Source: Oceanobacillus neutriphilus | Lineage (GTDB): Bacteria; Bacillota; Bacilli; Bacillales; Amphibacillaceae | NCBI RefSeq assembly: GCF_014645515.1 | Contig: NZ_BMLW01000013.1 | Location: forward strand, 62,001-126,000 | Direction of reading: 5' to 3' | DNA length: 64,000 bases | In this document: piece after piece, positions 15,026 to 24,676 of the stretch | Position numbering within the stretch: position 1 is the first letter of the stretch | Layout: the number at the start of each line of letters is the position of its first letter | Notes under the pieces: model-generated | The model's input: the letters and a program-made list of their open reading frames with translations, nothing else | Told to the model about the DNA's origin: nothing | Database searches by the model: none | Position numbers and translations under genes: made by a program

Positions 15026-18000
15026 TTGAAAAAAGCTTTTAAAATTACAAAACAGGATATGAAAAATATTATTCGTGTTCCTTCAGTTCTTATTTTGATT
15101 ATCGGATTAGCGATCCTTCCTTCTTTTTATGCCTGGTTTAATATAAAAGCATCCTGGGATCCTTACTCCAATACACAAGGAATCAAAATCGGCGTCGTCA
15201 GTGACGATGCCGGCACGGAAGTAGAAGGCCGATCTATAAATATGGGAGACGAGCTGGTAGAAAACTTAAAAGAGAACGATTCCTTAGGCTGGCAATTCGG
15301 TGATTCCATTGAAGAAGCAGATGAAAAGGTTTATAAAGGGGACTACTTTGCAACGATTCATATCCCGGAAAGCTTCTCTGAGGATGTAGTCAGTATACTT
15401 AACGACGAACCAAGGAGTGCGATTGTCCAATATAAGGTAAATGAAAAAATTAATGCCATCGCTCCTAAAATGACAAGTGCCGGAGCAACACAAATTACTG
15501 AAACTATTAATGATGAATTTGTTCAGACAACAGCAAAAACATTACTGGAAGAATTTAATAATGCAGGAATTGAACTTGAACAAAATCTGCCGACGCTGCA
15601 AAAAATTAAAAACGCTGTTTATAATCTGCATGACCATATTGGAGATATAGATAAAGCAGGCGATCTTATAGTCGAGTTAGATGATGACCATGATAATATT
15701 CAGGGCTATGCCGATAAACTGGAGAGCCTCGGGGAGTATGAATCAAACATTAGAGAAGGCGGAGATCAGATTCTGACTGCGCAATCCCACCTGGATGATA
15801 TAAATCGACTGGGAGGTGCTGTTGTTGAATTAAATCAGGCAATGCCTGATATTGAAAATGCGTTAACCCGGATCAGCTCGATTCAGCAATACTTCCCTGA
15901 AATTAATCAGGGACTGCAGGATGCCTATGCAGCAAGTATTACTGCCGGTGATACGCTATCGAACGTGCAAGCCCGTATTCCAGAAATTAATAATCAGATT
16001 CACGAATATCAGGATCAGGTGGATCAGGCTCAGGATACATTAGATGAAGCAGAGCAGGCAAAAGATGATGTTGCAGAGCTTATTAACAGTCAAATAAATG
16101 ATGCTGAGGAGATAATCAATGGTCTTCCTTCTTTTGATTTTGATACAGAAGAATCCGTTACCCCTGATTTTGTAAATAACGTAAAGGATTCCGTTGGTGA
16201 TTCTCAAAATACAATTGAGAATATTCTAGAGGAGCTTCGTGATTCTAATTCTATAGAGCCAAATGAATCTATTGAAAAATTAAGCAGCTCTGCAGATGCT
16301 GCAAGGGATCAGGGAAGCGAACTTTCTGCCGGTCTGGACGACATGCTTACAAAATTAGAAGAGGATAATTTAACAGAGGAAGATATAAATACTTTAAATG
16401 AGGCAATAACCAATTATCAGAGCTCATTCAATAATACCAAAGAAGATTTAGCAAGTGCTGAGTTTGTTCCAGACACAACAAACAGTGAAGAAGGCAATGA
16501 CAATTCTGAAGAAGAGACGCAGCAGGGTGATGAAGAGACGGAAGATACTGCTGAGGATACACAGCAGCGTGATAAGGAAATTGATAATGTAATCAATGAT
16601 CTTCATGAAGATACCGTTAAAGCCTTTGATGAAATTTCAACCGTATTAGATCAAAATATCGACCTGGCAATAAGTAATATCCGGGCATTGCCTACATTAA
16701 TTGCCATGCAGGAAAATCCGGAAACCGAGGAATATGCAAATGAACAGATTAAAGCTGTTCAAGAAAGTATTGAAGGGCTTCAATCTTCCGTTACAAGCAC
16801 ACAGGACTCACTTGCATTACTTGAGGCTCCTGAAAATAAAGAGGACTTGGAAAAAATCAAAGATACACTGGAAAACAATGGCTCTAATTTAAATGAATTA
16901 GTTGATTTTCTGAATAACAACGATTTTGACCTGAGTCAATTAGAAGATGTGAAAGACAATGCGATAACTAATTTAGAATCATTGCAATCCTTTAATGAAG
17001 ACACATTGAATCCTTTTATGAACAATGCGTTCACTACGTTGGAAAATAAATTAAATGATGCAGATTCAAAATTAGACGCTGCGCTGGATTATACAGCTTT
17101 AGCTTCCGATTATTTATCACAGGCTTCAACCATAATTAATGATTCACAGTACTATTTAAACCTTTTAAATGAAAATTTACCATACTATGAACAACAGTTC
17201 AGTGATGTATCTGATACCGTAAATCAATACTTCCCTGACTTTAAAAATGGTGTGGATATGGCAAGTTCATTTTTCCAAAATGATATGCCGCATTTAGAGG
17301 ATGAAGTAAATAATCTGGGTGGATTTGTTACCAATGATATGGATGATTTAATTGAACAATATAAGAATTTAAATTCGCTTGTTCAGGATAATTTACCAGA
17401 GGCGCAGGAAGCAATTGCTGAAATGGCAGATTTCATCCGCAATGATTGGCCGGGGTATAAAGAAGATATCCAAAATGCCTATGACCGGATAAAGCAGATG
17501 GAAGATGATCAAATTATTGAAGAATTGATTTCGGCACTGCAAAATGACTTAAGTGATGAAACAGAGTATTTCTCACGTCCGGTACAGCTGGATGAAGAAA
17601 AACTCTTCCCTATTCCAAACTACGGTTCTGCCAATACACCGTTTTATACCGTACTGGCACTCTGGGTTGGTGCATTATTGCTTTGTAACCTGGTTACAAC
17701 AGAACTAAAAGATAAAAATAGAGAAGAATTCAGCTTAAGAGATATTTATCTCGGCAGGATGGCTCTATTCTTAATAGTAGCTGTTTTACAGGCAGTGATT
17801 GTTTCACTAGGTAATATATTTATACTGGATGCTTATATGGCACATCCGGCCTACTTTACACTCTTTAGTGTCCTGATTGCGCTGGCATTTATGATTATTG
17901 TCTATACGATGGTTTCCTTATTTGGAAACGTTGGGAAGGCGATTGCGATTATCTTTATGATCCTGCAATTGTCAGGCGGCGGAGGAATGTTCCCGATTCA

Positions 18001-18235
18001 GGTAGCACCGGAATTTTTCCAGGCAATTCACCCATTCCTTCCTTTCACATATGCTATCGACATTCTCAGGGAAGCAACTGGAGGAATTGTATGGTCTGTT
18101 GTATTTAACAGATTCCTGATACTCGCCATCTTCCCGGCTATCTTTATTCTATTAGGATATACATTCCGGCCATGGATTGCGCCGCGGGTTCATAAAGCAT
18201 ATGTAAAAACTAAGAAAAGTAATATGGTTGATTAA
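15026..18235 (+). CDS. YhgE/Pip-family membrane protein
   Basis: 1069 residues starting at a TTG that follows AGAGGAG. The N-terminal segment carries one membrane helix (about 18-36, VLILIIGLAILPSFYAWFNI) and the conserved YhgE domain. It is followed by a very long extracellular coiled-coil region (about 180-850) rich in Asp, Glu, Asn and Gln, and a C-terminal block of six helices related to ABC-2 permeases. The family includes the Lactococcus phage-infection protein Pip and is related to EsaA of type VII secretion. Function here is unknown beyond a cell-surface role. Expression is probably held by the divergent TetR repressor. Confidence 0.9.
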   Translation: MKKAFKITKQDMKNIIRVPSVLILIIGLAILPSFYAWFNIKASWDPYSNTQGIKIGVVSDDAGTEVEGRSINMGDELVENLKENDSLGWQFGDSIEEADEKVYKGDYFATIHIPESFSEDVVSILNDEPRSAIVQYKVNEKINAIAPKMTSAGATQITETINDEFVQTTAKTLLEEFNNAGIELEQNLPTLQKIKNAVYNLHDHIGDIDKAGDLIVELDDDHDNIQGYADKLESLGEYESNIREGGDQILTAQSHLDDINRLGGAVVELNQAMPDIENALTRISSIQQYFPEINQGLQDAYAASITAGDTLSNVQARIPEINNQIHEYQDQVDQAQDTLDEAEQAKDDVAELINSQINDAEEIINGLPSFDFDTEESVTPDFVNNVKDSVGDSQNTIENILEELRDSNSIEPNESIEKLSSSADAARDQGSELSAGLDDMLTKLEEDNLTEEDINTLNEAITNYQSSFNNTKEDLASAEFVPDTTNSEEGNDNSEEETQQGDEETEDTAEDTQQRDKEIDNVINDLHEDTVKAFDEISTVLDQNIDLAISNIRALPTLIAMQENPETEEYANEQIKAVQESIEGLQSSVTSTQDSLALLEAPENKEDLEKIKDTLENNGSNLNELVDFLNNNDFDLSQLEDVKDNAITNLESLQSFNEDTLNPFMNNAFTTLENKLNDADSKLDAALDYTALASDYLSQASTIINDSQYYLNLLNENLPYYEQQFSDVSDTVNQYFPDFKNGVDMASSFFQNDMPHLEDEVNNLGGFVTNDMDDLIEQYKNLNSLVQDNLPEAQEAIAEMADFIRNDWPGYKEDIQNAYDRIKQMEDDQIIEELISALQNDLSDETEYFSRPVQLDEEKLFPIPNYGSANTPFYTVLALWVGALLLCNLVTTELKDKNREEFSLRDIYLGRMALFLIVAVLQAVIVSLGNIFILDAYMAHPAYFTLFSVLIALAFMIIVYTMVSLFGNVGKAIAIIFMILQLSGGGGMFPIQVAPEFFQAIHPFLPFTYAIDILREATGGIVWSVVFNRFLILAIFPAIFILLGYTFRPWIAPRVHKAYVKTKKSNMVD

Positions 18236-18253
18236 TCCTTAAAAATGAATTAG

Positions 18254-18299
18254 AACAGCTCGGCAATCTATTGTTTTAGAAGTGCCGGGCTGTTTTTTT
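18254..18299 (+). terminator. Intrinsic terminator after yhgE
   Basis: AACAGC-CGGCA pairs with TGCCG-GCTGTT and is followed by seven T. Confidence 0.85.
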
Positions 18300-18556
18300 A
18301 TCCAGTGAAATAATTGATTTTCTCTAAAAAAAACGCCAAGTCAAACCATTTTTAGTCAATGAAAGTGGGACAAATACATTATCCAGTCAGCGGCCTGGAC
18401 TCCAGAGGATAAAGGATTCTAAGAAAGCAAAATATATTTCCAAGAAGTTCTTTAACAATGCCCGGTTTTCTAATAAAATGAATAGTATCGTTTCTTTTTA
18501 AAACTATTTTGTCCGGCACGTTCTGAAAATGTAATAAATAACAACGGAGGTTTATT
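18300..18556. other. Spacer with a decayed repeat
   Basis: About 257 bp ahead of the CidA/LrgA gene. It holds a truncated copy of the dispersed repeat (18364-18455) and little else that I can identify; a GGAGG ribosome site ends it. Confidence 0.55.
18364..18455 (+). repeat. Decayed copy of dispersed nested-hairpin repeat
   Basis: It begins with AGTGGGACA and keeps two segments conserved in the copies at 49.8 and 60.2 kb: GGACTCC..GAGGA and GAAAGCAAAATATATTTCC (compare GAAAGCGAAGTATATTTCC at 60358). The left outer arm that should pair with the last segment is missing. Confidence 0.5.
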
Positions 18557-18925
18557 GTGAAGTATTTCATCATGATTCTGCAAATCAGTGTATTATTTCT
18601 TTTTAATTTTATTGGACAGTTTATTCAAGGATACTTCTCTCTCAGTATTCCCGGCAGTCTTATTGGCATGCTGCTGCTTTTTAGTCTGCTGATTTTAAAA
18701 GTCCTTCCTTTAACATGGATTCAATCTGGGGTTGATTTTCTTTTAAAAGATATTCCTTTTTTCTTTATTCCGGTTACGGTTGGCGTTGTTCAATATTTAA
18801 GCTTTTTTTATGGAAAGGGCAGCCTTACCATTCTGTTAGTTGTCATAAGTACCTTCTTTGTTATCGGCGTCAGTGGCACATTAACGAATTTCTTATTAAA
18901 AAAAGAGGTGAAATCCTATGAGTAG
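18557..18925 (+). CDS. CidA/LrgA family holin-like protein
   Basis: 122 residues with four membrane helices and the family motif GYFSLSIPGSLIGMLLLF (about residues 25-42). The start is a GTG that follows GGAGG. CidA/LrgA proteins pair with a CidB/LrgB partner; S. aureus links them to murein hydrolase control and cell lysis, and B. subtilis PftAB of the same family moves pyruvate. Here the gene overlaps the LrgB-type gene by 8 bp, so the two are translated together. No LytSR or CidR regulator gene is adjacent, so the subtype (Cid or Lrg) is open. Confidence 0.9.
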   Translation: MKYFIMILQISVLFLFNFIGQFIQGYFSLSIPGSLIGMLLLFSLLILKVLPLTWIQSGVDFLLKDIPFFFIPVTVGVVQYLSFFYGKGSLTILLVVISTFFVIGVSGTLTNFLLKKEVKSYE

Positions 18926-19604
18926 CTTCTTTATCGGGATAGTTACTATTGCAGGAGCGTTTATCCTTTATCAATTTTCAAAGAAGATGTACAGTGTGAA
19001 GCCCAGCCCGTTTACAATGCCGATTTTTCTGTCAACAGCTACTATTGTCATCTTTTTAATTTTAACAGGAATTCCTTATGAAACGTTTATGATTGGCGGA
19101 CAGTGGATTGATATTTTTCTTGGCCCAATTGTTGTTTCTCTGGCTGTTCCTTTGTACAGGGAGATACATTTAATTAAAAAATATGCAGGTGCGATAAGTA
19201 TTGGGATATTCGCTGGTTCCCTGACAGGAGTTTTTACAGGGATAGCAGGAGCAAAACTATTGGGATTTGAAGGCTGGCTGATTCAATCTGTCGCAGCCAA
19301 ATCCGTAACTGCACCAATCGCCATCAGTATTACAGATACAGCAGGAGGAAATGTTTCATTGGCTGCTGTCTTCGTCATGATAGCAGGTGTCAGCGGTGCA
19401 ATGTTTGGACCTGTTATTTTAAAAATATGCCGGATCCAGCATCCGATTGCCAAAGGTCTTAGCTTTGGCACAGCTTCCCATGCTATTGGAACGGCAAAAG
19501 CGTTGGAAAACAGTAAAATAGAGGGTGCTATCAGTGTTTTATCGATGACGATAAGTGCAGTGATTGTTTCTTTTCTTGTTCCTGTTTTCTTAATTGTTAT
19601 GTAA
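18918..19604 (+). CDS. CidB/LrgB family membrane protein
   Basis: 228 residues and about six or seven helices. The conserved stretch LGPIVVSLAVPLY (about 68-80), the segment QSVAAKSVTAPIAISI (about 123-138) and GTASHAIGTAKAL (about 180-192) are diagnostic of LrgB/CidB. It forms the second half of the holin-like or pyruvate-transport pair with the gene before it. AAAAAAGAGGTG precedes the ATG, inside the end of that gene. It is followed by an intrinsic terminator. Confidence 0.92.
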   Translation: MSSFFIGIVTIAGAFILYQFSKKMYSVKPSPFTMPIFLSTATIVIFLILTGIPYETFMIGGQWIDIFLGPIVVSLAVPLYREIHLIKKYAGAISIGIFAGSLTGVFTGIAGAKLLGFEGWLIQSVAAKSVTAPIAISITDTAGGNVSLAAVFVMIAGVSGAMFGPVILKICRIQHPIAKGLSFGTASHAIGTAKALENSKIEGAISVLSMTISAVIVSFLVPVFLIVM

Positions 19605-19655
19605 CACGATTAAAATATCTGCCTAAGTATTTATATAAGTATACTTATTCTCATT

Positions 19656-19703
19656 AAATAGCCGATTATATTTTTCATTCATATAAAAAATCGGCTATAT
19701 TTT
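19656..19703 (+). terminator. Intrinsic terminator
   Basis: AAATAGCCGATT pairs with AATCGGCTATATTT around an AT-rich loop, followed by TTTT. It closes the CidA/CidB-type operon. Confidence 0.8.
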
Positions 19704-19788
19704 AATAATGATCTTTTTACAGTTTTTTAGAAATATGACGAAAGGGATATATACTAAAAATAAGGAAAGTATTTCCTGATGAAAAAGA

Positions 19789-21045
19789 TTAATCTATTTT
19801 TCGTATCGCCGGCACTCTCCAATAGAGCAGGGCAGTACACGCTATAAGACAAATTGCACCTGTCAACATAATCCAATCAATACTTAATCCAAAAGAAAGT
19901 GCAAGAGACGTTATCCCATAAGAAATGGGTGTCAGTCCAATGGATGCCATCGTTTGTAAACTCATAACCCTTCCGATCTTGTCCTTTTGTGCGACATTTT
20001 GTATTGCGGATACTGCAGAGATATTTGAAATCATCATAAATATACCCAGCAAAAAACCAGAAATAAGACTTTGCCACAAAAAAATGGTTTGGCTGAGACA
20101 AAGTAGACATAAAGCCATCAAGCCTTGTGACGCAAGACTTACAGGCCCTCTCTTCACTCGAAGATTCATCATTGCAATTAGGAAGGAACCACTAACCATA
20201 CCAATAGCCAGCGACCCTTCTAAATAACTGTAATCGAGTGTGTCCCCCTTTAAGATGTTTTTAACAAAGATTGGAACTCCAACTATAAAAGGGCCTGTGA
20301 AAAATAAATTTAAAAATAGAGTTTTTAAAATAAAAGCTAATAGCACTGAAGACTGGCTTACATAGTCAAATCCTTCCTTAATTGATTCGAACATCCCTTT
20401 ATCTAAATCGGAATGCTCTGAATTAACGGGTTTCGCTTTTACAAAATAAATCAAAATTCCTCCAGTAAACAGCAGCCCGGCGGTCATTCCAAATACGAAG
20501 GAAAAATCCCACCAGGCAATAACGAACCCGGCAATCAGTGGTCCAACAATCGTGGTTAGCTGATACGTCATTTGTATAATGGAATTAGCTCTGGTTAGCT
20601 GGCTTTCGGAAACAATACTTGGGATCAATGAGTTTCCGGAAGGCCAAAAGAAAGCATCCAATACGCCAAAAATAAAGGCGAAACTTATAAATGGCCATAG
20701 AGAAACTTGGCCTGTCAATAAGACAGCTACTAACCCGATTAGAAGCAGTGCCCTTGAAAAATCAGACAGAAACATAATTAAAGAACGGCTCATGCGATCA
20801 GCCAATACTCCGCCCACAGCCATAAAAATCAGTCTTGCAATGGCCATTGCAATATAGACTAAACCAAGAGAAGCTTCCATGTTCAAAATCTGAACGACAT
20901 ACCATGCTTGGGCAAACATAATGATGGATATACTTAAACCGGAAAATAGACCTGCAATCCACAAAAATAAAAATGATCTGTTTTTAAAAAGTGATTTTTC
21001 CCGTCCTGCTTCCGCACTCTCCTGTTTTAACGGCAATTCTTCCAT
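19789..21045 (-). CDS. MFS transporter
   Basis: 418 residues from the ATG at 21045, which follows AGGAG with seven bases between; longer starts upstream run through the regulator gene. Twelve membrane helices are expected; GVLADRMSR after helix 2 is the MFS motif A. It resembles the MFS_3/enterobactin-exporter-like group of drug or macrolide efflux proteins. It begins 11 bp after the stop of the ArsR-type regulator and is its likely target, so an inducible efflux operon is the simplest reading. Substrate unknown. Confidence 0.88.
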   Translation of the reverse strand: MEELPLKQESAEAGREKSLFKNRSFLFLWIAGLFSGLSISIIMFAQAWYVVQILNMEASLGLVYIAMAIARLIFMAVGGVLADRMSRSLIMFLSDFSRALLLIGLVAVLLTGQVSLWPFISFAFIFGVLDAFFWPSGNSLIPSIVSESQLTRANSIIQMTYQLTTIVGPLIAGFVIAWWDFSFVFGMTAGLLFTGGILIYFVKAKPVNSEHSDLDKGMFESIKEGFDYVSQSSVLLAFILKTLFLNLFFTGPFIVGVPIFVKNILKGDTLDYSYLEGSLAIGMVSGSFLIAMMNLRVKRGPVSLASQGLMALCLLCLSQTIFLWQSLISGFLLGIFMMISNISAVSAIQNVAQKDKIGRVMSLQTMASIGLTPISYGITSLALSFGLSIDWIMLTGAICLIACTALLYWRVPAIRKID

Positions 21046-21055
21046 TTGTTTTCTC

Positions 21056-21664
21056 CTACTTGTTTGGATTTTTATACGTATTATCTGTAAACAATGGTTC
21101 ATCAATTTCAAAACCAATTGTTGTAAGATAATACCACTCTCCAGCTTTGTCTTCTAAATCATCAAACCTCTTGATAAGGTCTCTGTATTCCGCCAGCCAT
21201 GATATGAATTTTTCTCTTGTTGTTTGAACCTCCATTTGCATCGTAATTCTTGCCCATTCTTCAGGATCTGGGGACTCCATTTGAAATGCTGTTTCGGGAG
21301 CTGCCAGTATCCTGCTCCGCGCACGATCTAAAACTGCTAAAGTCGTTTGTCTGTGGTTCTCCCCAACTTCAGATAGATGAGGCAGCAGCTGTTCGCCAGG
21401 AAAAAAACTCAGGGCAACTGCCTTAAAAAATTTCTGGGTAATCCCGCTTTTCACCTCTGTCTTGACGACTTGAATCAGTCCATTTTTTTCTAATTCGCCA
21501 AGATGATAGTGGACCTTTGAGCGCGAGAGATCAAGAAATTGTGAAAGTTGTTGTCCAGTATAAGATTTTTCCACCAATAGAGTCAGTATTTGTGTACGTA
21601 AAGGATCAGAAAGGGCTTTCAATTGTTCATGTGTTGTTAAAATAAAAAATGGTTTCTGTTTCAT
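21056..21664 (-). CDS. ArsR-type helix-turn-helix regulator
   Basis: 202 residues. The N-terminal winged helix spans about 8-75, with LKALSDPLRTQILTLL and SRSKVHYHLGELEKNGLI as recognition region; the C-terminal part is a longer effector domain without metal-binding cysteines, so this is not a simple metal sensor. GGAGACAGG precedes the ATG. It is the first gene of an operon with the MFS transporter. A near-perfect sigma-A promoter and TTGACA/TGTCAA inverted repeats lie just upstream, which suggests autorepression. Confidence 0.88.
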   Translation of the reverse strand: MKQKPFFILTTHEQLKALSDPLRTQILTLLVEKSYTGQQLSQFLDLSRSKVHYHLGELEKNGLIQVVKTEVKSGITQKFFKAVALSFFPGEQLLPHLSEVGENHRQTTLAVLDRARSRILAAPETAFQMESPDPEEWARITMQMEVQTTREKFISWLAEYRDLIKRFDDLEDKAGEWYYLTTIGFEIDEPLFTDNTYKNPNK

Positions 21665-21686
21665 TTTTTTAACCTGTCTCCTTTTT

Positions 21687-21710
21687 TTGACCTGTCAATT
21701 TATTTTGACA
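21687..21710. promoter_or_regulatory. Probable operator of the ArsR-type regulator
   Basis: TTGACCTGTCAA (21687-21698) is a palindrome, and its right half TGTCAA pairs again with TTGACA at 21705-21710. The site lies just downstream of the -10 box, where a bound repressor would block transcription. Confidence 0.6.
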
Positions 21711-21712
21711 AT

Positions 21713-21741
21713 AGTATATAACAGGACTGTTTTGTTGTCAA
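21713..21741 (-). promoter_or_regulatory. Sigma-A promoter of the ArsR-MFS operon
   Basis: On the minus strand: -35 TTGACA (21736-21741), 17-bp spacer, -10 TATACT (21713-21718). Confidence 0.8.
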
Positions 21742-22030
21742 AATATATTGAGCTTACATTTTTATACAAGTATTAATAGGATTTAACGGTATAAAGATTA
21801 AAATAATTTTGAATCTGTTAAGAGAATCTTTCATGATATTAATAGTTAGGTTATTATCATTTCCACGAGCAGCCATTACATCTTTAACTCGTTCTTCTAC
21901 TTGCCTCTTATGATTCAATATAAAATCATTAACAAACAAAGTAATCCTTAAATTCAGATTATATAATCTTTTATTCATTCATGTTAATATGATTACAAAT
22001 GTCATATAACTGGAGAGGAGTAAGGAGCTT

Positions 22031-22126
22031 ATGCACTTTTTAACCTTTCTTATTTTAGGGGCTGCAGGTGCTGTTTTAATGGTCATTTTATCTATAGCAG
22101 GCCTATTGCGTTATTTTAAGTCTTAA
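22031..22126 (+). CDS. Possible 31-residue membrane peptide
   Basis: An ATG at 22031 opens a 31-codon frame encoding one clean hydrophobic helix and a basic C-terminal RYFKS. Two ribosome-site-like stretches precede it, GGAGAGGAG and AAGGAG, the second very close to the ATG. Small single-helix proteins of this form are common in Bacilli but the family is not recognisable. It could also be chance. Confidence 0.4.
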   Translation: MHFLTFLILGAAGAVLMVILSIAGLLRYFKS

Positions 22127-22251
22127 TTTTTAATGGAGCTTATGCAGAAAGAGACAAATTTATACAGATTCCGGGCTTTTTAAGCGAATGGACGATGCAG
22201 GTGTGATAGTTACGAGTGCTTTAATATAAGTGTAACAAGATTAATCCTAAT

Positions 22252-22300
22252 AAAAAAAGCCGGACAAATCTTTATCATAAGATCTGCCCGGCTTTTTTTA
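22252..22300. terminator. Bidirectional terminator after typA
   Basis: AAAAAAAGCCGG (22252-22263) pairs with CCGGCTTTTTTT (22288-22299), with ATCT/AGAT inside. It ends typA on the minus strand and can stop plus-strand transcripts. Confidence 0.9.
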
Positions 22301-24121
22301 TTATTTTTTCTTCGCTGCTTTTTCACGTTCATTTTTATTTAAGATTTTTTTGCGAAGACGGATAGATTCCGGTGTAACTTCACAATACTCATCATCACTT
22401 AAATATTGTAATGCTTCTTCCAGAGACATGTCTTTCGTTTTACGTATTGTTGCTGTCTGGTCCTTCGTTGCTGAACGAACGTTGGTTAGGTGCTTTTCTT
22501 TTGTGATATTAACGGTTAAGTCATTTTCACGATTATGCTCTCCAACAATCATTCCGGCATAAACCTCTGTACCAGGAGTGATAAAGATAACCCCGCGGTC
22601 TTCTAAGTTCATAATTCCATAAGTAGAAGCTCTTCCATTTTCAAGTGCTACAAGCACGCCCTCACGACGTCCGCCGACCTGTCCTTTAATAACAGGCTCA
22701 AATGCTTCAAACGTATGGTTAATGATCCCATAACCGCGTGTCTGTGACATAAATTCTGTTGTATATCCTAAAAGTCCGCGGGACGGCACTTTGAATTCGA
22801 TACGAACTTGTCCATTACCCTGGTTGACCATATCAAGCATTTCGCCTTTACGCTCTCCCAGAGACTCCATAACAGATCCAGTATACTCTTCCGGAACATC
22901 CACTTGCACACGTTCCATTGGTTCGCATTTAACACCGTTAACCTCTTTAATAATTACTTCCGGTTTAGACAATTGAAGCTCGTAGCCTTCACGGCGCATG
23001 TTTTCAATAAGAATCGATAAATGCAATTCTCCGCGTCCTGATACCGTCCACGCATCTGGTGAGCTTGTTGGATCAACACGTAAGCTTACATCGGTTTCCA
23101 ATTGTTTTAACAAACGCTCTTCAATTCTGCGGGAAGTAATATATTTCCCTTCTTTTCCTGCGAATGGGCTGTTATTCACTACAAATGTCATTTGCAGTGT
23201 CGGCTCATCAATCCGCAGCCAAGGAAGCGGATCCGGATGCTCCACTGGGCATACTGTTTCACCAACATTTAAATCTTCCATACCGGAAAGGGCAACAATA
23301 TCTCCTGCTACCGCTTCTTGAATTTCAATCCGTTTTAATCCGATAAAACCAAATAGCTTGGAAACACGGAAGGATTTCTGTGATCCGTCTTCTTTTAAAA
23401 CAACAACCTGCTGTCCTACTTTAATAGTTCCACGGACAACCCGGCCAACGCCGATACGTCCAACATAATCATTATAATCAAGTAAAGTTACTTGAAATTG
23501 TAATGGTTCCTCTCTTGTGTCAACTGGCGCCGGGATATGATCCATAATCGTTTTAAACACTGGATCCATCGTTTCCTGCTGATCGTCAGGCTCTAAACCG
23601 GATGTTCCATTTAATGCAGAAGCATAAACAACCGGAAATTCTAATTGGTTATCGTCTGCCCCTAATTCAATAAATAAATCTAATACTTCGTCAATCACCT
23701 CTGCCGGTCTGGCATTGGGACGGTCTACTTTATTTAATACCACAATTGGTGTTAATTTTTGTTCTAAAGCTTTTTTCAATACGAAACGTGTCTGCGGCAT
23801 AGTTCCTTCATAAGCATCAACGACTAAGGCAACACCGTCAACCATTTTCATAATCCGCTCAACCTCGCCGCCAAAGTCAGCGTGACCCGGTGTATCAAGG
23901 ATATTAATTGTCGAATCTCCATATTTTACAGCTGTATTTTTAGCCAGGATTGTAATCCCGCGCTCACGTTCTATATCTCCAGAGTCCATTGCACGCTCAT
24001 CTACGTGCTCATTTTCCCGAAAAGTCCCAGAATATTTTAATAGCTGATCCACTAATGTTGTTTTCCCGTGGTCAACGTGTGCAATAATTGCGATATTACG
24101 AATATCATTTCTTAATTGCAT
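22301..24121 (-). CDS. Translational GTPase TypA/BipA
   Basis: 606 residues, the normal length. G-domain motifs are intact: AHVDHGKTT (G1, about 14-22), RGITILAKN (G2), DTPGHADFGGE (G3), LNKVDRPNARP (G4, TypA-typical). Domains II, III, V and the TypA-specific C-terminal domain follow, the latter with EFMSQTRGYGIINHTFE and a Lys-rich tail. TypA binds the ribosome, acts in 50S assembly and supports growth at low temperature and under stress. Monocistronic; in B. subtilis the gene is ylaG. Confidence 0.97.
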   Translation of the reverse strand: MQLRNDIRNIAIIAHVDHGKTTLVDQLLKYSGTFRENEHVDERAMDSGDIERERGITILAKNTAVKYGDSTINILDTPGHADFGGEVERIMKMVDGVALVVDAYEGTMPQTRFVLKKALEQKLTPIVVLNKVDRPNARPAEVIDEVLDLFIELGADDNQLEFPVVYASALNGTSGLEPDDQQETMDPVFKTIMDHIPAPVDTREEPLQFQVTLLDYNDYVGRIGVGRVVRGTIKVGQQVVVLKEDGSQKSFRVSKLFGFIGLKRIEIQEAVAGDIVALSGMEDLNVGETVCPVEHPDPLPWLRIDEPTLQMTFVVNNSPFAGKEGKYITSRRIEERLLKQLETDVSLRVDPTSSPDAWTVSGRGELHLSILIENMRREGYELQLSKPEVIIKEVNGVKCEPMERVQVDVPEEYTGSVMESLGERKGEMLDMVNQGNGQVRIEFKVPSRGLLGYTTEFMSQTRGYGIINHTFEAFEPVIKGQVGGRREGVLVALENGRASTYGIMNLEDRGVIFITPGTEVYAGMIVGEHNRENDLTVNITKEKHLTNVRSATKDQTATIRKTKDMSLEEALQYLSDDEYCEVTPESIRLRKKILNKNEREKAAKKK

Positions 24122-24285
24122 AAATAGTACGCTCCTCTAACATATCGAATGTAAAACCAATTTATTATATCATATTTTGATGAATAATGTAAAACTATTT
24201 TTTTATTTTAGTATGTGCCGGTATCATATTAATTATTATGACAGCATTACCTATGTTATAATTCAAATAATAAAGGGGGCTTTCT

Positions 24286-24597
24286 ATGTGGAAGGATATA
24301 CTGATCCCCGGAGCTACTGCTGTAGTTGTCTCTTTTATTATGTTTCTTTCCAGTAAAAACTCAGAAAAAAAAGACCATGGATTTGTATTTAACTATTATC
24401 GGTTAAGCTATCGACGCAGACTGAAAAGAAATTTTTTGTCAATTCCTGTTATAGTTATTGGACTGCTCATTATCTTTTTTCTATCAAATTTCCCAACAAT
24501 GTATCGCACAATGGTTATAACCTTTTTCATTGTTCTTTTTGCTATTGAGATTCTTTATAATTTTAGGAAATGGCAAAAAGAACAAGCAAACTCTTGA
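24286..24597 (+). CDS. Small membrane protein of unknown function
   Basis: 103 residues, divergent from typA. One helix at the N terminus (about 6-22), a basic loop with RLSYRRRLKRN, and two more helices (about 50-90). AAAGGGGGC precedes the ATG. I do not recognise the family; the basic central loop should be cytoplasmic. It ends just before a bidirectional terminator shared with the cssS gene. Confidence 0.7.
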   Translation: MWKDILIPGATAVVVSFIMFLSSKNSEKKDHGFVFNYYRLSYRRRLKRNFLSIPVIVIGLLIIFFLSNFPTMYRTMVITFFIVLFAIEILYNFRKWQKEQANS

Positions 24598-24625
24598 ACT
24601 TTTCCCTATTGAATAATTTAAATAG

Positions 24626-24669
24626 AAAAGACTTCTTTCCGCCCGGTTAGGCATAGAAAGAAGTCTTTT
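24626..24669. terminator. Bidirectional terminator
   Basis: AAAAGACTTCTTTC (24626-24639) pairs perfectly with GAAAGAAGTCTTTT (24656-24669). It serves the small membrane protein and the cssS gene from opposite sides. Confidence 0.9.
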
Positions 24670-24676
24670 CGGTTCT

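Noticed and set aside
21754-21978. Minus-strand frame of 74 codons upstream of the ArsR gene
   Set aside because: No ribosome site before its ATG, no family likeness, and it lies directly upstream of the strong promoter of the next gene.
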